A stretch of 64,000 nt of DNA. Source: CAVRQM01 sp963723455 (GTDB lineage: Bacteria; Pseudomonadota; Alphaproteobacteria; Acetobacterales; Acetobacteraceae). The first letter of the stretch is position 1; each line of letters begins with the position of its first letter. Where the stretch lies: the NCBI GenBank assembly GCA_963723455.1, contig CAVRQM010000001.1:930001-994000 (forward strand), given 5' to 3'. A program made the translations under genes and the position numbers. Below the pieces are notes generated by a model. It did no database searches. It was not told where the DNA came from and saw only the letters and a program-made list of their open reading frames with translations. Positions 55,314-64,000 of the stretch are shown piece by piece.

Positions 55314-56502
55314 TCAGCGCCCGAGGGCAGCGCGCAGCGCCGGCACCAGATCGGTGCGCTCCCACGAGAACGTGCCGCGCTCCTCGTCCGGCTCGCGGCC
55401 GAAATGACCATAGGCCGAGGTCACGGCGTAGATCGGCCGGTTCAGATGCAGATGCTCGCGGATGCCGCGCGGCGACAGGTTCATCAGCTCGCGCAGCGTC
55501 GCCTCCAGCCTGGCCGGATCGACCTCGTACGGATTGCCGTGCAGCTCGACATAGACCGACAGCGGATGCGACACGCCTATGGCGTAGCTGATCTGCAGGG
55601 TGCAGCGGTCGGCCAGGCCGGCGGCGACCACGTTCTTGGCCAGATAGCGGCAGGCGTAGGCGGCGCTGCGATCGACCTTGGTCGGATCCTTGCCGCTGAA
55701 CGCGCCGCCGCCATGCGGGGCCGCGCCGCCATAGGTATCGACGATGATCTTGCGCCCGGTCAGGCCGCAATCGCCGTCCGGCCCGCCGATGACGAAATTG
55801 CCGGTGGGGTTGATGTAGATGTCCTCGTCGCCCGGCATCCAGCCGTCCGGCAGGCTGGTCTCGATGATCGGCAGCAGCATCTCGCGCACCCGCGACTGCG
55901 CGATGTCGGCCGCGTGCTGGGTCGAGACGACGATCGAGCTGGCGCCAACCGGCCTGCCATCGACATAGCGCAAGGTGACCTGGCTTTTCGCGTCCGGCAG
56001 CAGGCCGCGCACCGTGATGTCGTCGTTGCGCCGCAACTCGCTGACCCGGCGCAGGATCAGGTGCGCGTAGAAGATCGGCGCCGGCATCAGGCTGGGCGTC
56101 TCGTTGCTGGCGTAGCCGAACATGATGCCCTGGTCGCCGGCGCCCTCGTCCTTGTTGCCGCCGGCATCGACGCCCTGCGCGATGTCGGCGGACTGCGCGT
56201 GCAGGTGGCACTCGACGGACGCGCGACGCCACGAGAACCCGTCCTGGTCATAGCCGATGTCGTGCACCGCCATGCGCGCCAAATGCGCGAGGTAGTCGGG
56301 CGTCACCGTATCCGGCCCGCGCGTCTCGCCGGCCAGCACGATCCGGTTGGTGGTGACCATCGTCTCGCAGGCGACGCGGGCATAGGGGTCGGCGGCCAGG
56401 AAGGCGTCCAGCACGGTGTCGCTGATGCGGTCGGCCACCTTGTCCGGGTGGCCCTCCGAGACCGACTTCGGAGGTGAACAGGAACTCGCCCTTGTCGCGC
56501 AT
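55314..56502 (-). CDS. metK: S-adenosylmethionine synthetase (one frameshift near the N-terminus)
   Basis: Makes S-adenosylmethionine from ATP and methionine. The start reads MRDKGEFLFTSE, and the next residues SVSEGHPDKVADRISDTVLD lie one frame over, so one extra G sits near 56469. Other signatures are GAGDQGIMFGYASNETPSLM (ATP loop) and GGGAFSGKDPTKVDRSAAYA. About 396 residues when joined. ATG 56502 is preceded by AGGAGAGC. The gene is essential, so the frameshift is almost surely an error. I saw no recognisable SAM riboswitch core in the 130-bp leader. Confidence 0.94.
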
Positions 56503-56587
56503 GATGCTCTCCTGGCGCACGCCGAAGCCTTGCCCGTGCGTGTGCCGCGGGTCGCGTGGCGGGCGTGTGTGGCAAACGCCGGCCAGA

Positions 56588-56613
56588 GGGTCAACCCTGG
56601 GGGTCAACCCTGG
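56588..56613. repeat. 13-bp tandem repeat in the dapB-metK gap
   Basis: GGGTCAACCCTGG occurs twice head to tail at 56588-56600 and 56601-56613. Each unit contains GGGT-CA-ACCC, an inverted repeat, as operators often do. It lies about 90 bp upstream of metK and just after the dapB start side of the gap. Confidence 0.6.
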
Positions 56614-56632
56614 GGCGCAATCTTGGGGGCGG

Positions 56633-57409
56633 TCAGGCCCGCGTCGGCACGCCCAGCACGTCGGCCATGCCGTACAGCCCCGGCGCTCGCCCGGCCACCC
56701 ACGTCGCGGCGCGCACCGCGCCGGTGGCGAAGCTGCGGCGGTCGAAGGCGCGATGGGTGATCGCCACCTGCTCGCCCTCGGCGGCGAAGATCAGCGTGTG
56801 CTCGCCCACCACCTGGCCGCCGCGCAGGGCCGCGAAGCCGATCGCACCCGGTCGGCGCGCGCCGGTCTGGCCGTCGCGGCCGCTGTCGCGCACCTCCTCC
56901 AGCCGCACGCCGCGGCCGCGCGCCACCGCGCGCCCGAGTGCGAACGCCGTGCCGGACGGCGCGTCCACCTTCTGCCGGTGATGCATCTCCAGGATTTCCG
57001 CGTCGTACTGGTCCGCCGGCAGGGCGGCGCCCATCCGCTCGGCCAGCGCCAGAACCAGCGCCACGCCGGGCGCGAAATTGGCCGCCTGCACCACCGCGAT
57101 GCGGCGCGCGGCGTGGCGCACCGCGGCCTCGTCCACATCCGATAGACCCGAGGTGCCCAGCACCCAGGCGGCGCCGGACTCGGCCAGCGCGCGGGCGTGC
57201 CCGGCAGCGGTTGAGGCATGGGTGAAGTCGATCACCACATCCGCCGCCGCGCCCAGCGCCTTCATGTCCGGGAAAATCCGCAGGCCCGGCGCGTCCACGC
57301 CCGGCCGCTCGGTGCCGCCGACCACGGCCAGCCCGGCGCCCCGCGCCTCCTCGGCCAGCAGCCGGCCCATGCGGCCGGCAGCGCCGGCTATGCCCACGCC
57401 CTTGTTCAT
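56633..57409 (-). CDS. dapB: 4-hydroxy-tetrahydrodipicolinate reductase
   Basis: NAD(P)H-dependent step of lysine and diaminopimelate synthesis. The Rossmann motif is VGIAGAAGRMGRLLAEEARG; the active-site and substrate-binding parts are EILEMHHRQKVDAPSGTAFA and the preceding VVQAANFAPGVALVLALAE. ATG 57409 (MNKGVGIAGAA) gives 258 residues, a normal length, and removes an Arg/Trp-rich leader from the longer open frame. Followed downstream by metK after 130 bp on the same strand. Confidence 0.94.
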   Translation of the reverse strand: MNKGVGIAGAAGRMGRLLAEEARGAGLAVVGGTERPGVDAPGLRIFPDMKALGAAADVVIDFTHASTAAGHARALAESGAAWVLGTSGLSDVDEAAVRHAARRIAVVQAANFAPGVALVLALAERMGAALPADQYDAEILEMHHRQKVDAPSGTAFALGRAVARGRGVRLEEVRDSGRDGQTGARRPGAIGFAALRGGQVVGEHTLIFAAEGEQVAITHRAFDRRSFATGAVRAATWVAGRAPGLYGMADVLGVPTRA

Positions 57410-57452
57410 GGGCACCAGAGTGGACGGGCGGCGCGCGCCCGTCCAGCGCGGC

Positions 57453-57842
57453 TCAGGGAAACATCGCCCAATACGGCGAGACGTTCCAGTACGCGTGGAC
57501 CCGCTCGCCCCAGGCGCGGTCCTGCCACATCGCCTCGGCGTCCTCGCCCAGCACCGGCGCGCCCTCCAGCTGCTCGCGGTCCAGCCGCACCACGTAGCCG
57601 CCCAGCGCGGTGTCATAGGTCAGCGCCGCCCAGGGCAGCGGGTGATGCCGGTCGCCGATTCCGAGGAAGCCGCCAAAGCTCAGCACCGCATAGGCGACCT
57701 GGCCCGAACGCTTGTCGATCATCACGTCCTGCACGGCGCCCAGCCGCTCGCCGGCGGTGTTGAAGACGGCGGCGCCGGCCACGCGCGAGCCGGCGATCAG
57801 CGCGCCTTCCGGCGTGGTGCTGTCCAGATCAGGGTCGGGCAT
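57453..57842 (-). CDS. PRC-barrel domain protein
   Basis: Small protein with a PRC-barrel, a fold found in photosynthetic reaction centre H subunits, RimM and many stress-related alphaproteobacterial proteins. Visible are SRVAGAAVFNTAGERLGAVQ then DVMIDKRSGQVAYAVLSFGG and FLGIGDRHHPLPWAALTYD, a typical barrel. The 129 residues contain no signal peptide. ATG 57842 follows CAGGAGGACGCGCC, a strong ribosome site. Function unknown; 43 bp upstream of dapB. Confidence 0.85.
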   Translation of the reverse strand: MPDPDLDSTTPEGALIAGSRVAGAAVFNTAGERLGAVQDVMIDKRSGQVAYAVLSFGGFLGIGDRHHPLPWAALTYDTALGGYVVRLDREQLEGAPVLGEDAEAMWQDRAWGERVHAYWNVSPYWAMFP

Positions 57843-57886
57843 GGCGCGTCCTCCTGTCAGGCTACCAGGAAAATGGGGCAGCCACG

Positions 57887-57919
57887 AAAAAGGGGCAGCA
57901 CGCTTGGCCCGTGCTGCCC
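57887..57919 (-). terminator. Rho-independent terminator downstream of the ABC transporter operon
   Basis: On the minus strand GGGCAGCACG (57919-57910) and CGTGCTGCCC (57902-57893) form a perfect 10-bp stem with a 7-base loop, followed by CTTTTTC. It lies 139 bp after the ATPase stop and before the PRC-barrel gene. Confidence 0.8.
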
Positions 57920-58057
57920 ATTTGATCGGCTCCGGCTGCGTAGGGGTCGCCCCGGATACACGGCCAACGTGCGCCTTCGCGGCCGGTTGCCGACGCGGCC
58001 GGTGTTGACGCGCTCGTGTACGCCGCATCGGGCCGTGGCAGGCAAAAACTGCGGGCG

Positions 58058-58865
58058 TCACGCGGGCGCGAGCGACGCGGCCTGCCCGCGCAGCGGTTCG
58101 GACATGCCGGTGATGACGCCTTCCACCTCGGCCACGCTGCTGCGGCGCGGGTCGATGTCGTCGGCCACCACCTGGCCGCGCCGCATCACCACGATGCGGT
58201 CGACGACCTGGAACACGTGGTGGATGTTGTGCGCGATGAAGATGCAGGAATGCCCGAGTCGCGCGCGCTGCGCACGAAGCGCAGCACGCCCTGGGTCTCG
58301 GCCACGCCCAGATTGTTGGTCGGCTCGTCCAGGATGATCAGGTCGCTGTCGAAATGCATGGCGCGGGCGATCGCCACCGCCTGCCGCTCGCCGCCGGACA
58401 GCGAGCCGATCGGCGTGCTCGGGCGGGATGTTCTTGCTGATGCCGACCTGGCGCAGCAGGTCGCGCGGCCACCGTCGTCCATGGCGGCTTGGTCCATGCG
58501 GTTGAGGAATCGCGGCCCGCGGAGCGGCTCGCGGCCCAGGAACAGGTTGCGCGCGATCGACAGCTGCGTGACCAGGGCGGAATCCTGGTAGATCGTCTCG
58601 ATGCCGTGCGCGATGGCGTCGGTCGTGCTGCGCATCACCACGTTGCGGCCGCGAACGAAGATGTCGCCGCTGGTCAGCGGGCACGGCGCCGGACAGCACT
58701 TTGATCAGCGTCGATTTGCCGGCGCCGTTGTCGCCCAGCAGGCCGACGATCTCGCGCTGGTTCGACCGTCAGGTTGGCGTCTTCCAGCGCCCGCACGCGG
58801 CCGTAGGATTTGCTGATGTGCACCATGCGGATCAGCGGTTCGCGCCAGGCTGCGCCGATGCTCAC
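58058..58865 (-). CDS. Sugar ABC transporter ATP-binding protein (multiply frameshifted)
   Basis: Energising subunit of a ribose/xylose-type importer. The N-terminus reads PLIRMVHISKSYGRVRALED, the Walker A region in another frame is the sequence around LLGDNGAGKSTLIKV, then SIARNLFLGREPLRGPRFLN, the ABC signature in SLSGGERQAVAIARAMHFDS, Walker B DLIILDEPTNNLG, and the end FIAHNIHHVFQVVDRIVVMR. Frame changes near 58.77, 58.69, 58.42, 58.46 and 58.25 kb. GTG at 58865 overlaps the permease TGA. At about 268 residues it has one ATP-binding domain, unlike the double-domain RbsA type. Confidence 0.85.
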
Positions 58866-59876
58866 GTCCCCGCCTGATGCCGGCGTTCCAGCCAGCGAGT
58901 GCAGCGCCATCATGCCCAGGATGATGGCGCCGATGAAGATGTTGTAGGCCAGGCCCGGCACGCCGATCAGCACGATGCCGTTGCGCATCACGCGCAGGAT
59001 GAAGATGCCCAGCACGGTGCCGATGATGGTGCCGCGCCCGCCGGTCAGCGCGGTGCCGCCGATCACCACCATGGCGATCACCTCCAGCTCGTAGCCGGTG
59101 CCGCTGTTCGGGTTGGCGGCCGAGGTGCGGATCGAGCTGATCACGCCGGCGAACGCGGCCATCATCGCCGAGAGCATGAACAGTGCGATTTTCGTGCGGT
59201 CCACGTTGACGCCGCGCGCCCGCGCCGCACTGGGATTGCCGCCGGACGCCTGGATCCAGTTGCCGGCCTTGGTCTGCGTCAGCACGTAGCCCAGCACCAG
59301 CGCCGCCCCGCACGAACCAGAACAGCGACATGTAGATGCGGAAACGGCCGATGTAGAAATCGCTGGCCAGCGCCCTCGCCAGCCAGTGGCCGCCGGCGTT
59401 CCAGGTGCGCTGCGGAAACCCGTCGGTGACGAACAGCGCCGTGCCGCGCACCACCAGCAGCATGCCGAGCGTGACCAGGAACGACGGTGATCTTCAGCCG
59501 CGTGACGAACCAGCCGTTGACCAGGCCGATCAGCGCCGGCGACGACAATGGCGACGAGGAAGGAGATGCCCAGCGAGGTGACCCCAAAGCCGTTGAACAG
59601 CGTCCACATCAGCACCGGCGAAAAGCCGAACACGGAGCCCACCGACAGGTCGAATTCGCCGGAGGTCATCAGCAGCGTCATCGCCAGCGCGATCAGCCCG
59701 AGCTCGACGGTGAAGGCCAGCATGTTGCTGATGTTCAGCGGCGACAGGAAGTCGTGGTTGATCGACCAGAACGACGAACAGTTCGATCACCAGCAGCACG
59801 AACGGCCCGAACTCGGGCCGGGCGATCAGCCGCTCAGCCGAGCGCTTTCGCCGCCGGCATGCAGCGGGGCCGGCAT
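58862..59876 (-). CDS. Sugar ABC transporter permease, RbsC family (multiply frameshifted)
   Basis: Membrane subunit with about eight to ten helices. Pieces include FGPFVLLVIELFVVLV, then LAFTVELGLIALAMTLLMTS, GEFDLSVGSVFGFSPVLMW (the EAA-like DLSVG region of this family), LFMLSAMMAAFAGVISSIRT and GGTALTGGRGTIIGTVLGIF. Frame changes occur near 59.84, 59.78, 59.54, 59.48 and 59.30 kb. ATG 59876 (MPAPLHAGGES) is the likely start. The stop overlaps the ATPase GTG in GTGA, showing operon organisation downstream of the binding protein. Confidence 0.85.
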
Positions 59877-60004
59877 GTGCGGCGCCTCGAGCGGCAGCCC
59901 AGCCAGATCCGCCTCGGCCAGGCGAGCTGAGATAGACCGGTCTGAGAAGGACTGGTCTGACGACATTCTGGTCTGGCCAAGCTGGGCTGAGTGAGCCTGA
60001 CAGC

Positions 60005-60959
60005 CTAGCGGGCGCCCGACGCGCTTACTTCGCCGGACAGCAGCTTGTCATAGAACTCCGCCTTGTCCTTCTCGTACAGCGCGCCGGTGATGACGTTGAA
60101 CCCCGGCGGGATGCCGCTCGCGTCCATCGCCGCCATGCGACAGGGCGACGTAGCTGGTCGCCTGCGGGTCCTGCCACTGCGCCGCGTTGACATAGCCGTT
60201 CAGCACTTCCTGCGTGGTGTCGAGCGAATTGCCCCAGCCGACCACCGGGATTTCGCCCGGCTTGACGCCGACCTGATCGAACACGCGCTTGATGCTGCCC
60301 ATCACCAGATCGCCCAGGCCGATGATCGCCTTGATCTTCTTGCGGTTGGCGGTCAGGTAGTCGGACATGCGGTTGATGATCTCGGCCTGGTCCAGCGTGT
60401 TGTCGGTCACCTCCCAGGTGATGCCGAGCGGCTTGAGCACTTTGGCCGCCCCTGCCTCCTCCTGCACGCCATAGGTGGCGCCCGGCACCTCAACCGGCAT
60501 CCAGACGAAGTCGCCCTTCTTGACCAGGCCCTGTGTCGACCAGGTACTGCGCCCAGTGCTGGCCGAACAGCGCGTTGTCGCCGCCGACATAGGCGTCGAA
60601 GCTGGCTTTGGGGTCGGGCGTGTTGAAGTTGATGATCGGGATGTGCGCGGCGTTCGCCTCCTTGGCGATCTCGACCAGGCTGCCGGGATCGGGGCTGCTG
60701 GTGACGATGCCGTCGGCTTTGGCGGCGATGGCGGCGCGCTCGGCTTCCTGCTGCGAGGCGACGTCGCCGTTGTGGAACGACGTGTTGACCGTGTTGCCGG
60801 TGTCTTGGCCCACTGCTTGGCGCCGGCCAGGAAGTAGGTCCAGACCGGGTCGGCCGGCGAGCCGTGCGAAATCCAGTAGAAAGTCTTGGCCTGCGCCGCC
60901 CCGCTTGCCGCCAGCGCGATGGCCGCGCCAAAACCGAGCAGCCGCAGTTTTCTCGTCAT
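60005..60959 (-). CDS. Periplasmic sugar-binding protein of the ABC transporter (multiply frameshifted)
   Basis: Type-1 periplasmic binding protein (RbsB-like). It starts MTRKLRLLGFGAAIALAASG with signal cleavage near AQA, followed by KTFYWISHGSPADPVWTYFL, then in other frames ADGIVTSSPDPGSLVEIAKE and HIPIINFNTPDPKASFDAYV, IKAIIGLGDLVMGSIKRVFD, and FNVITGALYEKDKAEFYDKL to the stop at 60005. Frame changes near 60.81, 60.53 and 60.14 kb. GGGGGAGAGTTCGAC precedes the ATG. The ligand is unknown; the neighbouring dehydratase suggests a sugar or sugar acid. Confidence 0.87.
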
Positions 60960-61205
60960 GTCGAACTCTCCCCCGGATGACCCGGCCTGCGTCGGCCGGT
61001 TGCGCGCCAGCCTGACACAAGCGCCCGGCAGCCTCAACGTCAGTGTCGGACAAATCCAAGCGGCGCGGCGGGGTCGCACAATCCGCATTGACCTCCTTGC
61101 GCAACCCTATCAACTGCGCGGACGATCGCGTTGCCGGAGACGCCTGACGATGGCTGGACCAGCCGCCCGCCCGCTGCCTGCCGCGCCGCGGCGCGGGCGG
61201 CGGCC

Positions 61206-62432
61206 ATGACCGGACCGGAGTTGCTGCGCGGCGCGATGCGCAGCGCGCACGAGCAGATCCTGCTGGGCGGCGCGCTGGGCGTGCTGAGCGTGTTCGCCGG
61301 ACTGGTGTCGCGGCGGATCGGCGCGCCGGTGCTGCTCGCGTTCCTGGCGCTCGGCATGCTGGCCGGCGAGGACGGGGTGCTCGGCATCCAGTTCGACGAC
61401 TTCCCGACCGCCTATCTGGTCGGCAGCGTGGCGCTGGCGGTGATCCTGTTCGAGGGCGGGCTGAAGACCAGCGTGGCCGAGATCCGGCTGGTGCTGTGGC
61501 CGGCGGCGATCCTGGCGACGGTGGGCGTCGCCATCACCGCGCTGGTGGTGGGCGGCAGCATCGCGCTGGTCGCCGGCGTGCCGCTGCCGGGCGCGCTGCT
61601 GGCCGGCGCCATCGCCGCGCCGACCGACGCCGCCGCGGTGGCCACCATGCTGCGCCAGTCCACCGCCGCGGTGCCGGAGCGCCTGCTGGCCGTGCTGGAA
61701 GTCGAATCCGGGCTGAACGACCCGATGTCGGTGTTCCTGACCTTTGCCCTGCTGAAGCTGGTGACCGCGCCGGCAACCTTCTCGGCGGCGGGCGCGGCGC
61801 TCGGCTTCGTCGAGGAAATGGTCGGCGGCGGCGTGCTGGGCGTGGCGGCGGGCTGGGCGCTGGGCTGGGCGCTGCGGCGGCTGCCGATGGAATCCGCGCT
61901 GGCCACGGTGTTGGCGTTGACCGGCGGGCTGTGCGTGTTCGGGCTGGGGCAGTTGCTGGGGTTCAGCGGCTTCCTGGCCACCTATCTGGCCGGCGTCGTC
62001 ACCGGATCGGCCGGCCCGCGCATCCGCGAGCAGTTGGAGCCGTTCTTCGACGGCATGGGGTGGCTGGCGCAGATCGTGCTGTTCCTGATGCTGGGACTGC
62101 TGGTGACGCCGCACGAGCTGCCGCCCTACATGCCGGTGGCGATCCTGGGGGCGGCGGTGCTGCTGGTGCTGGCCCGCCCGGTCGCCGTGTTCGCCTGCCT
62201 GCTGCCGTTCGGCTTCGGCTGGCGCGAAAGCGCCTTCGCCTCGTGGGTCGGGCTGCGCGGCGCGGTGCCAATCTACCTGAGCCTGATTCCTGCGCTGGCC
62301 GATCCGAAGCGGGACGCGCGGCTGTTCGCCAGCATGTTCATCGTGGTGATCGCCTCGCTGCTGGCGCAGGGCTGGACGGTCGGGCTGGCCGCCAGGGTGC
62401 TGGGCTTCAGGCCGGCCCGGGCGGCCCGCTAG
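61206..62432 (+). CDS. Potassium/cation:proton antiporter (CPA1, CvrA/NhaP2-like)
   Basis: Membrane antiporter exchanging K+ or Na+ for protons. The 408 residues are about 12 helices; characteristic parts are FEGGLKTSVAEIRLVLWPAA, AGAIAAPTDAAAVATMLRQS (TD motif) and LAVLEVESGLNDPMSVFLTF (the ND catalytic pair). The C-terminal cytosolic TrkA/CorC-like regulatory part of NhaP2 is absent. ATG 61206 (MTGPELLRGAM) is preferred to the longer frame. It diverges from the binding-protein gene across 246 bp that hold no other gene. Confidence 0.88.
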   Translation: MTGPELLRGAMRSAHEQILLGGALGVLSVFAGLVSRRIGAPVLLAFLALGMLAGEDGVLGIQFDDFPTAYLVGSVALAVILFEGGLKTSVAEIRLVLWPAAILATVGVAITALVVGGSIALVAGVPLPGALLAGAIAAPTDAAAVATMLRQSTAAVPERLLAVLEVESGLNDPMSVFLTFALLKLVTAPATFSAAGAALGFVEEMVGGGVLGVAAGWALGWALRRLPMESALATVLALTGGLCVFGLGQLLGFSGFLATYLAGVVTGSAGPRIREQLEPFFDGMGWLAQIVLFLMLGLLVTPHELPPYMPVAILGAAVLLVLARPVAVFACLLPFGFGWRESAFASWVGLRGAVPIYLSLIPALADPKRDARLFASMFIVVIASLLAQGWTVGLAARVLGFRPARAAR

Positions 62433-62498
62433 CCGGCGCCGCGGAGCGTGTCCGTCCGAAGCTGAGAGGAGAGGCTGCGGTTGCGAGGCCGGCAGCCC

Positions 62499-63710
62499 CT
62501 AGTCCGGATGCCCAAGCGGCGCATAGGCTGGCACGAGATGCAGCTCCGCGCCGTCGTACGGGATGCGCCAGCGCCACCGCCTCATCCAGTTCCACACCCA
62601 GCCCCGGCTCTGTCGGCGGGATCACGTAGCCGTCTTCCCAGCGGATCGGCGTCTTGACGATCTGCGCGTGGAAACCGGCCCAGCACTCGATGCTTTCCAG
62701 GATCAGGAAGTTCGGGCTGCACGCCGAGATCTGGATGTTCGCCGCGCCCTCGACCGGCCCGCAATACAGATGCGGCGCGATCTGCGCGTAATGCGCCTCG
62801 GCCATGCCGGCGATCTTCTTGGCCTCCAGCAGGCCGCCGACCCGGCCGAGCGCCAGTTGCAGGATCGAGGCGGCGCGCAGTTGCAGCACGCGCGCGAACT
62901 CGTATTTCGTGGTCAGCCGCTCGCCGGTGGCGATCGGGATGGAGGTCTGCCGCGCTACCTGCGCCATCTCCTCCGGCATTTCGGGCGGCACCGGCTCCTC
63001 GAACCACAGCGGGTCGTACGGTTCCAGCCGCCGGGCCATGCGGATCGCGCCGGAAGTGGTGAACTGCCCGTGCGTGCCGAACAGCAGATCGCATCTGCGT
63101 GCCCACCGCCTCGCGGATGGCGCGCAGAACGCCACGCACAGTTCGATCCGCTCCAGCGACGGCTGGCGCGGATCGAAGGTGGAATAGGCGCCGGCCGGAT
63201 CGAATTTCAGCGCGGTGAAGCCCATCCGCATGTAATCGATCGCCCGCTCGGCCGCCGCGTCCGGGTCGCGATACACCGCCTGTCGGCATAGGTGTGCCCG
63301 TCGGCGTCGCGCGGGTAGATATACGTGTAGCTGCGCAGGCGTTCATGCACCCGGCCGCCGAGCAGCGCGTACACCGGCTTGCCCAGCGCCTTGCCGACGA
63401 TGTCCCACATCGCCATCTCGATCCCCGACAACACGCCCAGCAGCGAGATGTCCGGCCGCTGCGAATAGCCGCGCCCGTACACGCGCCGCCACAGCGTCTC
63501 GATCCCGAACGGGTCGGCGTCGAGCACATGATGCTCGAACACGTCGCGCACCATCGCCTCCATCACGCGCGGGCCGAAACTTGCGCCGTACACCTCGCCG
63601 ACGCCCTCGATGCCGTCATCCGTCACGAGTTTCAGGAAGATGAAGTAGCGCCCGCCCCGGCATGGCGGCGGATTGCCGACGACGAACGTTTTCAGCCCGG
63701 TGATCTTCAC
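62499..63710 (-). CDS. Enolase-superfamily sugar-acid dehydratase (mandelate racemase/DgoD-like), frameshifted
   Basis: Mg2+-dependent enzyme probably dehydrating an aldonic acid. The N-terminal capping domain has MAMWDIVGKALGKPVYALLG, and the barrel shows LKFDP, GTHGQFTTSGAIRMARRLEP, YDPLWFEEPVPPEMPEEMAQ and IPIATGERLTTKYEFARVLQ, supplying the metal-binding Glu residues. The end reads YDGAELHLVPAYAPLGHPD and TAG at 62499. Frame changes near 63.28, 63.10 and 62.56 kb. GTG at 63710 overlaps the upstream oxidoreductase TGA in GTGA. Exact substrate (galactonate or related) is inferred. Confidence 0.85.
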
Positions 63711-64000
63711 GGCGTGTCCTCCAGAATCATCGCCGATGCCTTGGCGGCCACCATCATGGTCGCGGCGTTGATGTTGCCCGAAACGATGGACGGGAACACC
63801 GACGCGTCGCAAACGCGCAGACCTGCAACGCCGTGCAGCCGCAGGCGCGCATCCACGACCGACGCCGCCGGATCGCGCCCCATGCGGCAGGTGCCGCACG
63901 GATGATATACCGTCCCCGAACGGCCGCGGATGTCGGCGACCAGATCGGCGTCCGACGCCACCGCCGGGCCGGGCGCGATCTCCGCCTCGATCGCGTCGCG
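63707..64000 (-). CDS. GMC-family FAD oxidoreductase, N-terminus beyond window edge
   Basis: The visible 97 residues are the C-terminus of a glucose-methanol-choline oxidoreductase. The signature TVYHPCGTCRMGRDP holds the active-site His region, and GNINAATMMVAAKASAMILE is the end of the FAD domain. The product could be a choline or sugar/alcohol dehydrogenase. The open frame reaches the window end at 64000. Its TGA overlaps the dehydratase GTG, so oxidation then dehydration of a polyol or sugar would be a reasonable joint pathway, inferred. Confidence 0.9.
   Translation of the reverse strand, partial: RDAIEAEIAPGPAVASDADLVADIRGRSGTVYHPCGTCRMGRDPAASVVDARLRLHGVAGLRVCDASVFPSIVSGNINAATMMVAAKASAMILEDTP

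Noticed and set aside
56503..56632. SAM riboswitch upstream of metK
   Set aside because: I could not fit the leader to the conserved cores of SAM-II or SAM/SAH riboswitches; a covariance search would decide.

Overview
The window is a very GC-rich bacterial chromosome segment packed with housekeeping genes. Gene content and order (mrp divergent from hflK-hflC-degP, then serB against miaA-ilvB-ilvN; rimP-nusA-ylxR-infB-rbfA; rpoH; a PRC-barrel gene; sugar ABC transporter) point to an alphaproteobacterium. My best guess is Rhodospirillales/Acetobacteraceae-like; this is inference from protein flavour and synteny, not a search.

Layout. 1-5.1 kb: partial corA, rnd, a lytic transglycosylase, a sodium:solute symporter with its DUF3311 partner, and a vapBC toxin-antitoxin pair. 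5.1-11.1 kb: tamB and tamA (outer-membrane assembly). 11.4-17 kb: plsC, miaB, phoH, ybeY, a CorC/TlyC-like CBS protein and an HU-like protein with a Lys/Ala/Pro tail. 17.3-23.3 kb, minus strand: the rimP-nusA-ylxR-infB-rbfA operon. 23.4-29.6 kb: a secreted hypothetical, tRNA-Glu, rluD, rpoH, an epimerase, sthA and a tiny lipoprotein. 29.8-37 kb: an FAD/NAD(P) protein, a DUF1800-DUF1501 pair, nrdA behind two NrdR-like boxes, and a GlcG-like secreted protein. 37.1-46.6 kb: mrp, hflK, hflC, degP, serB, miaA, ilvB, ilvN. 46.6-54.1 kb: a seven-gene minus-strand unit ppx-rlmE-guaB-HAD-rsmB-GNAT-guaA. 54.2-57.8 kb: tRNA-Gln, a dehydrogenase remnant, trmB, metK, dapB, a PRC-barrel protein. 58-64 kb: a sugar ABC transporter, a cation/proton antiporter, an enolase-superfamily dehydratase and a partial GMC oxidoreductase.

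One property dominates interpretation: many genes between about 4.2 and 23.2 kb and between 56.4 and 63.7 kb are broken by single-base indels, while the 23.4-54.3 kb stretch is nearly clean. The broken set includes infB, nusA and metK, which a living cell cannot lose, so most of these are probably sequencing or assembly errors. For these genes I give the full span covered by family homology across the frames.

I do not see a clear undescribed system. The signals most worth following are a Rho-independent terminator whose T-run touches the rimP start at the head of the nusA operon, a palindromic repeat present in two convergent gene gaps, a pair of NrdR-like boxes spaced by 32 bp before nrdA, and a decayed dehydrogenase beside tRNA-Gln.
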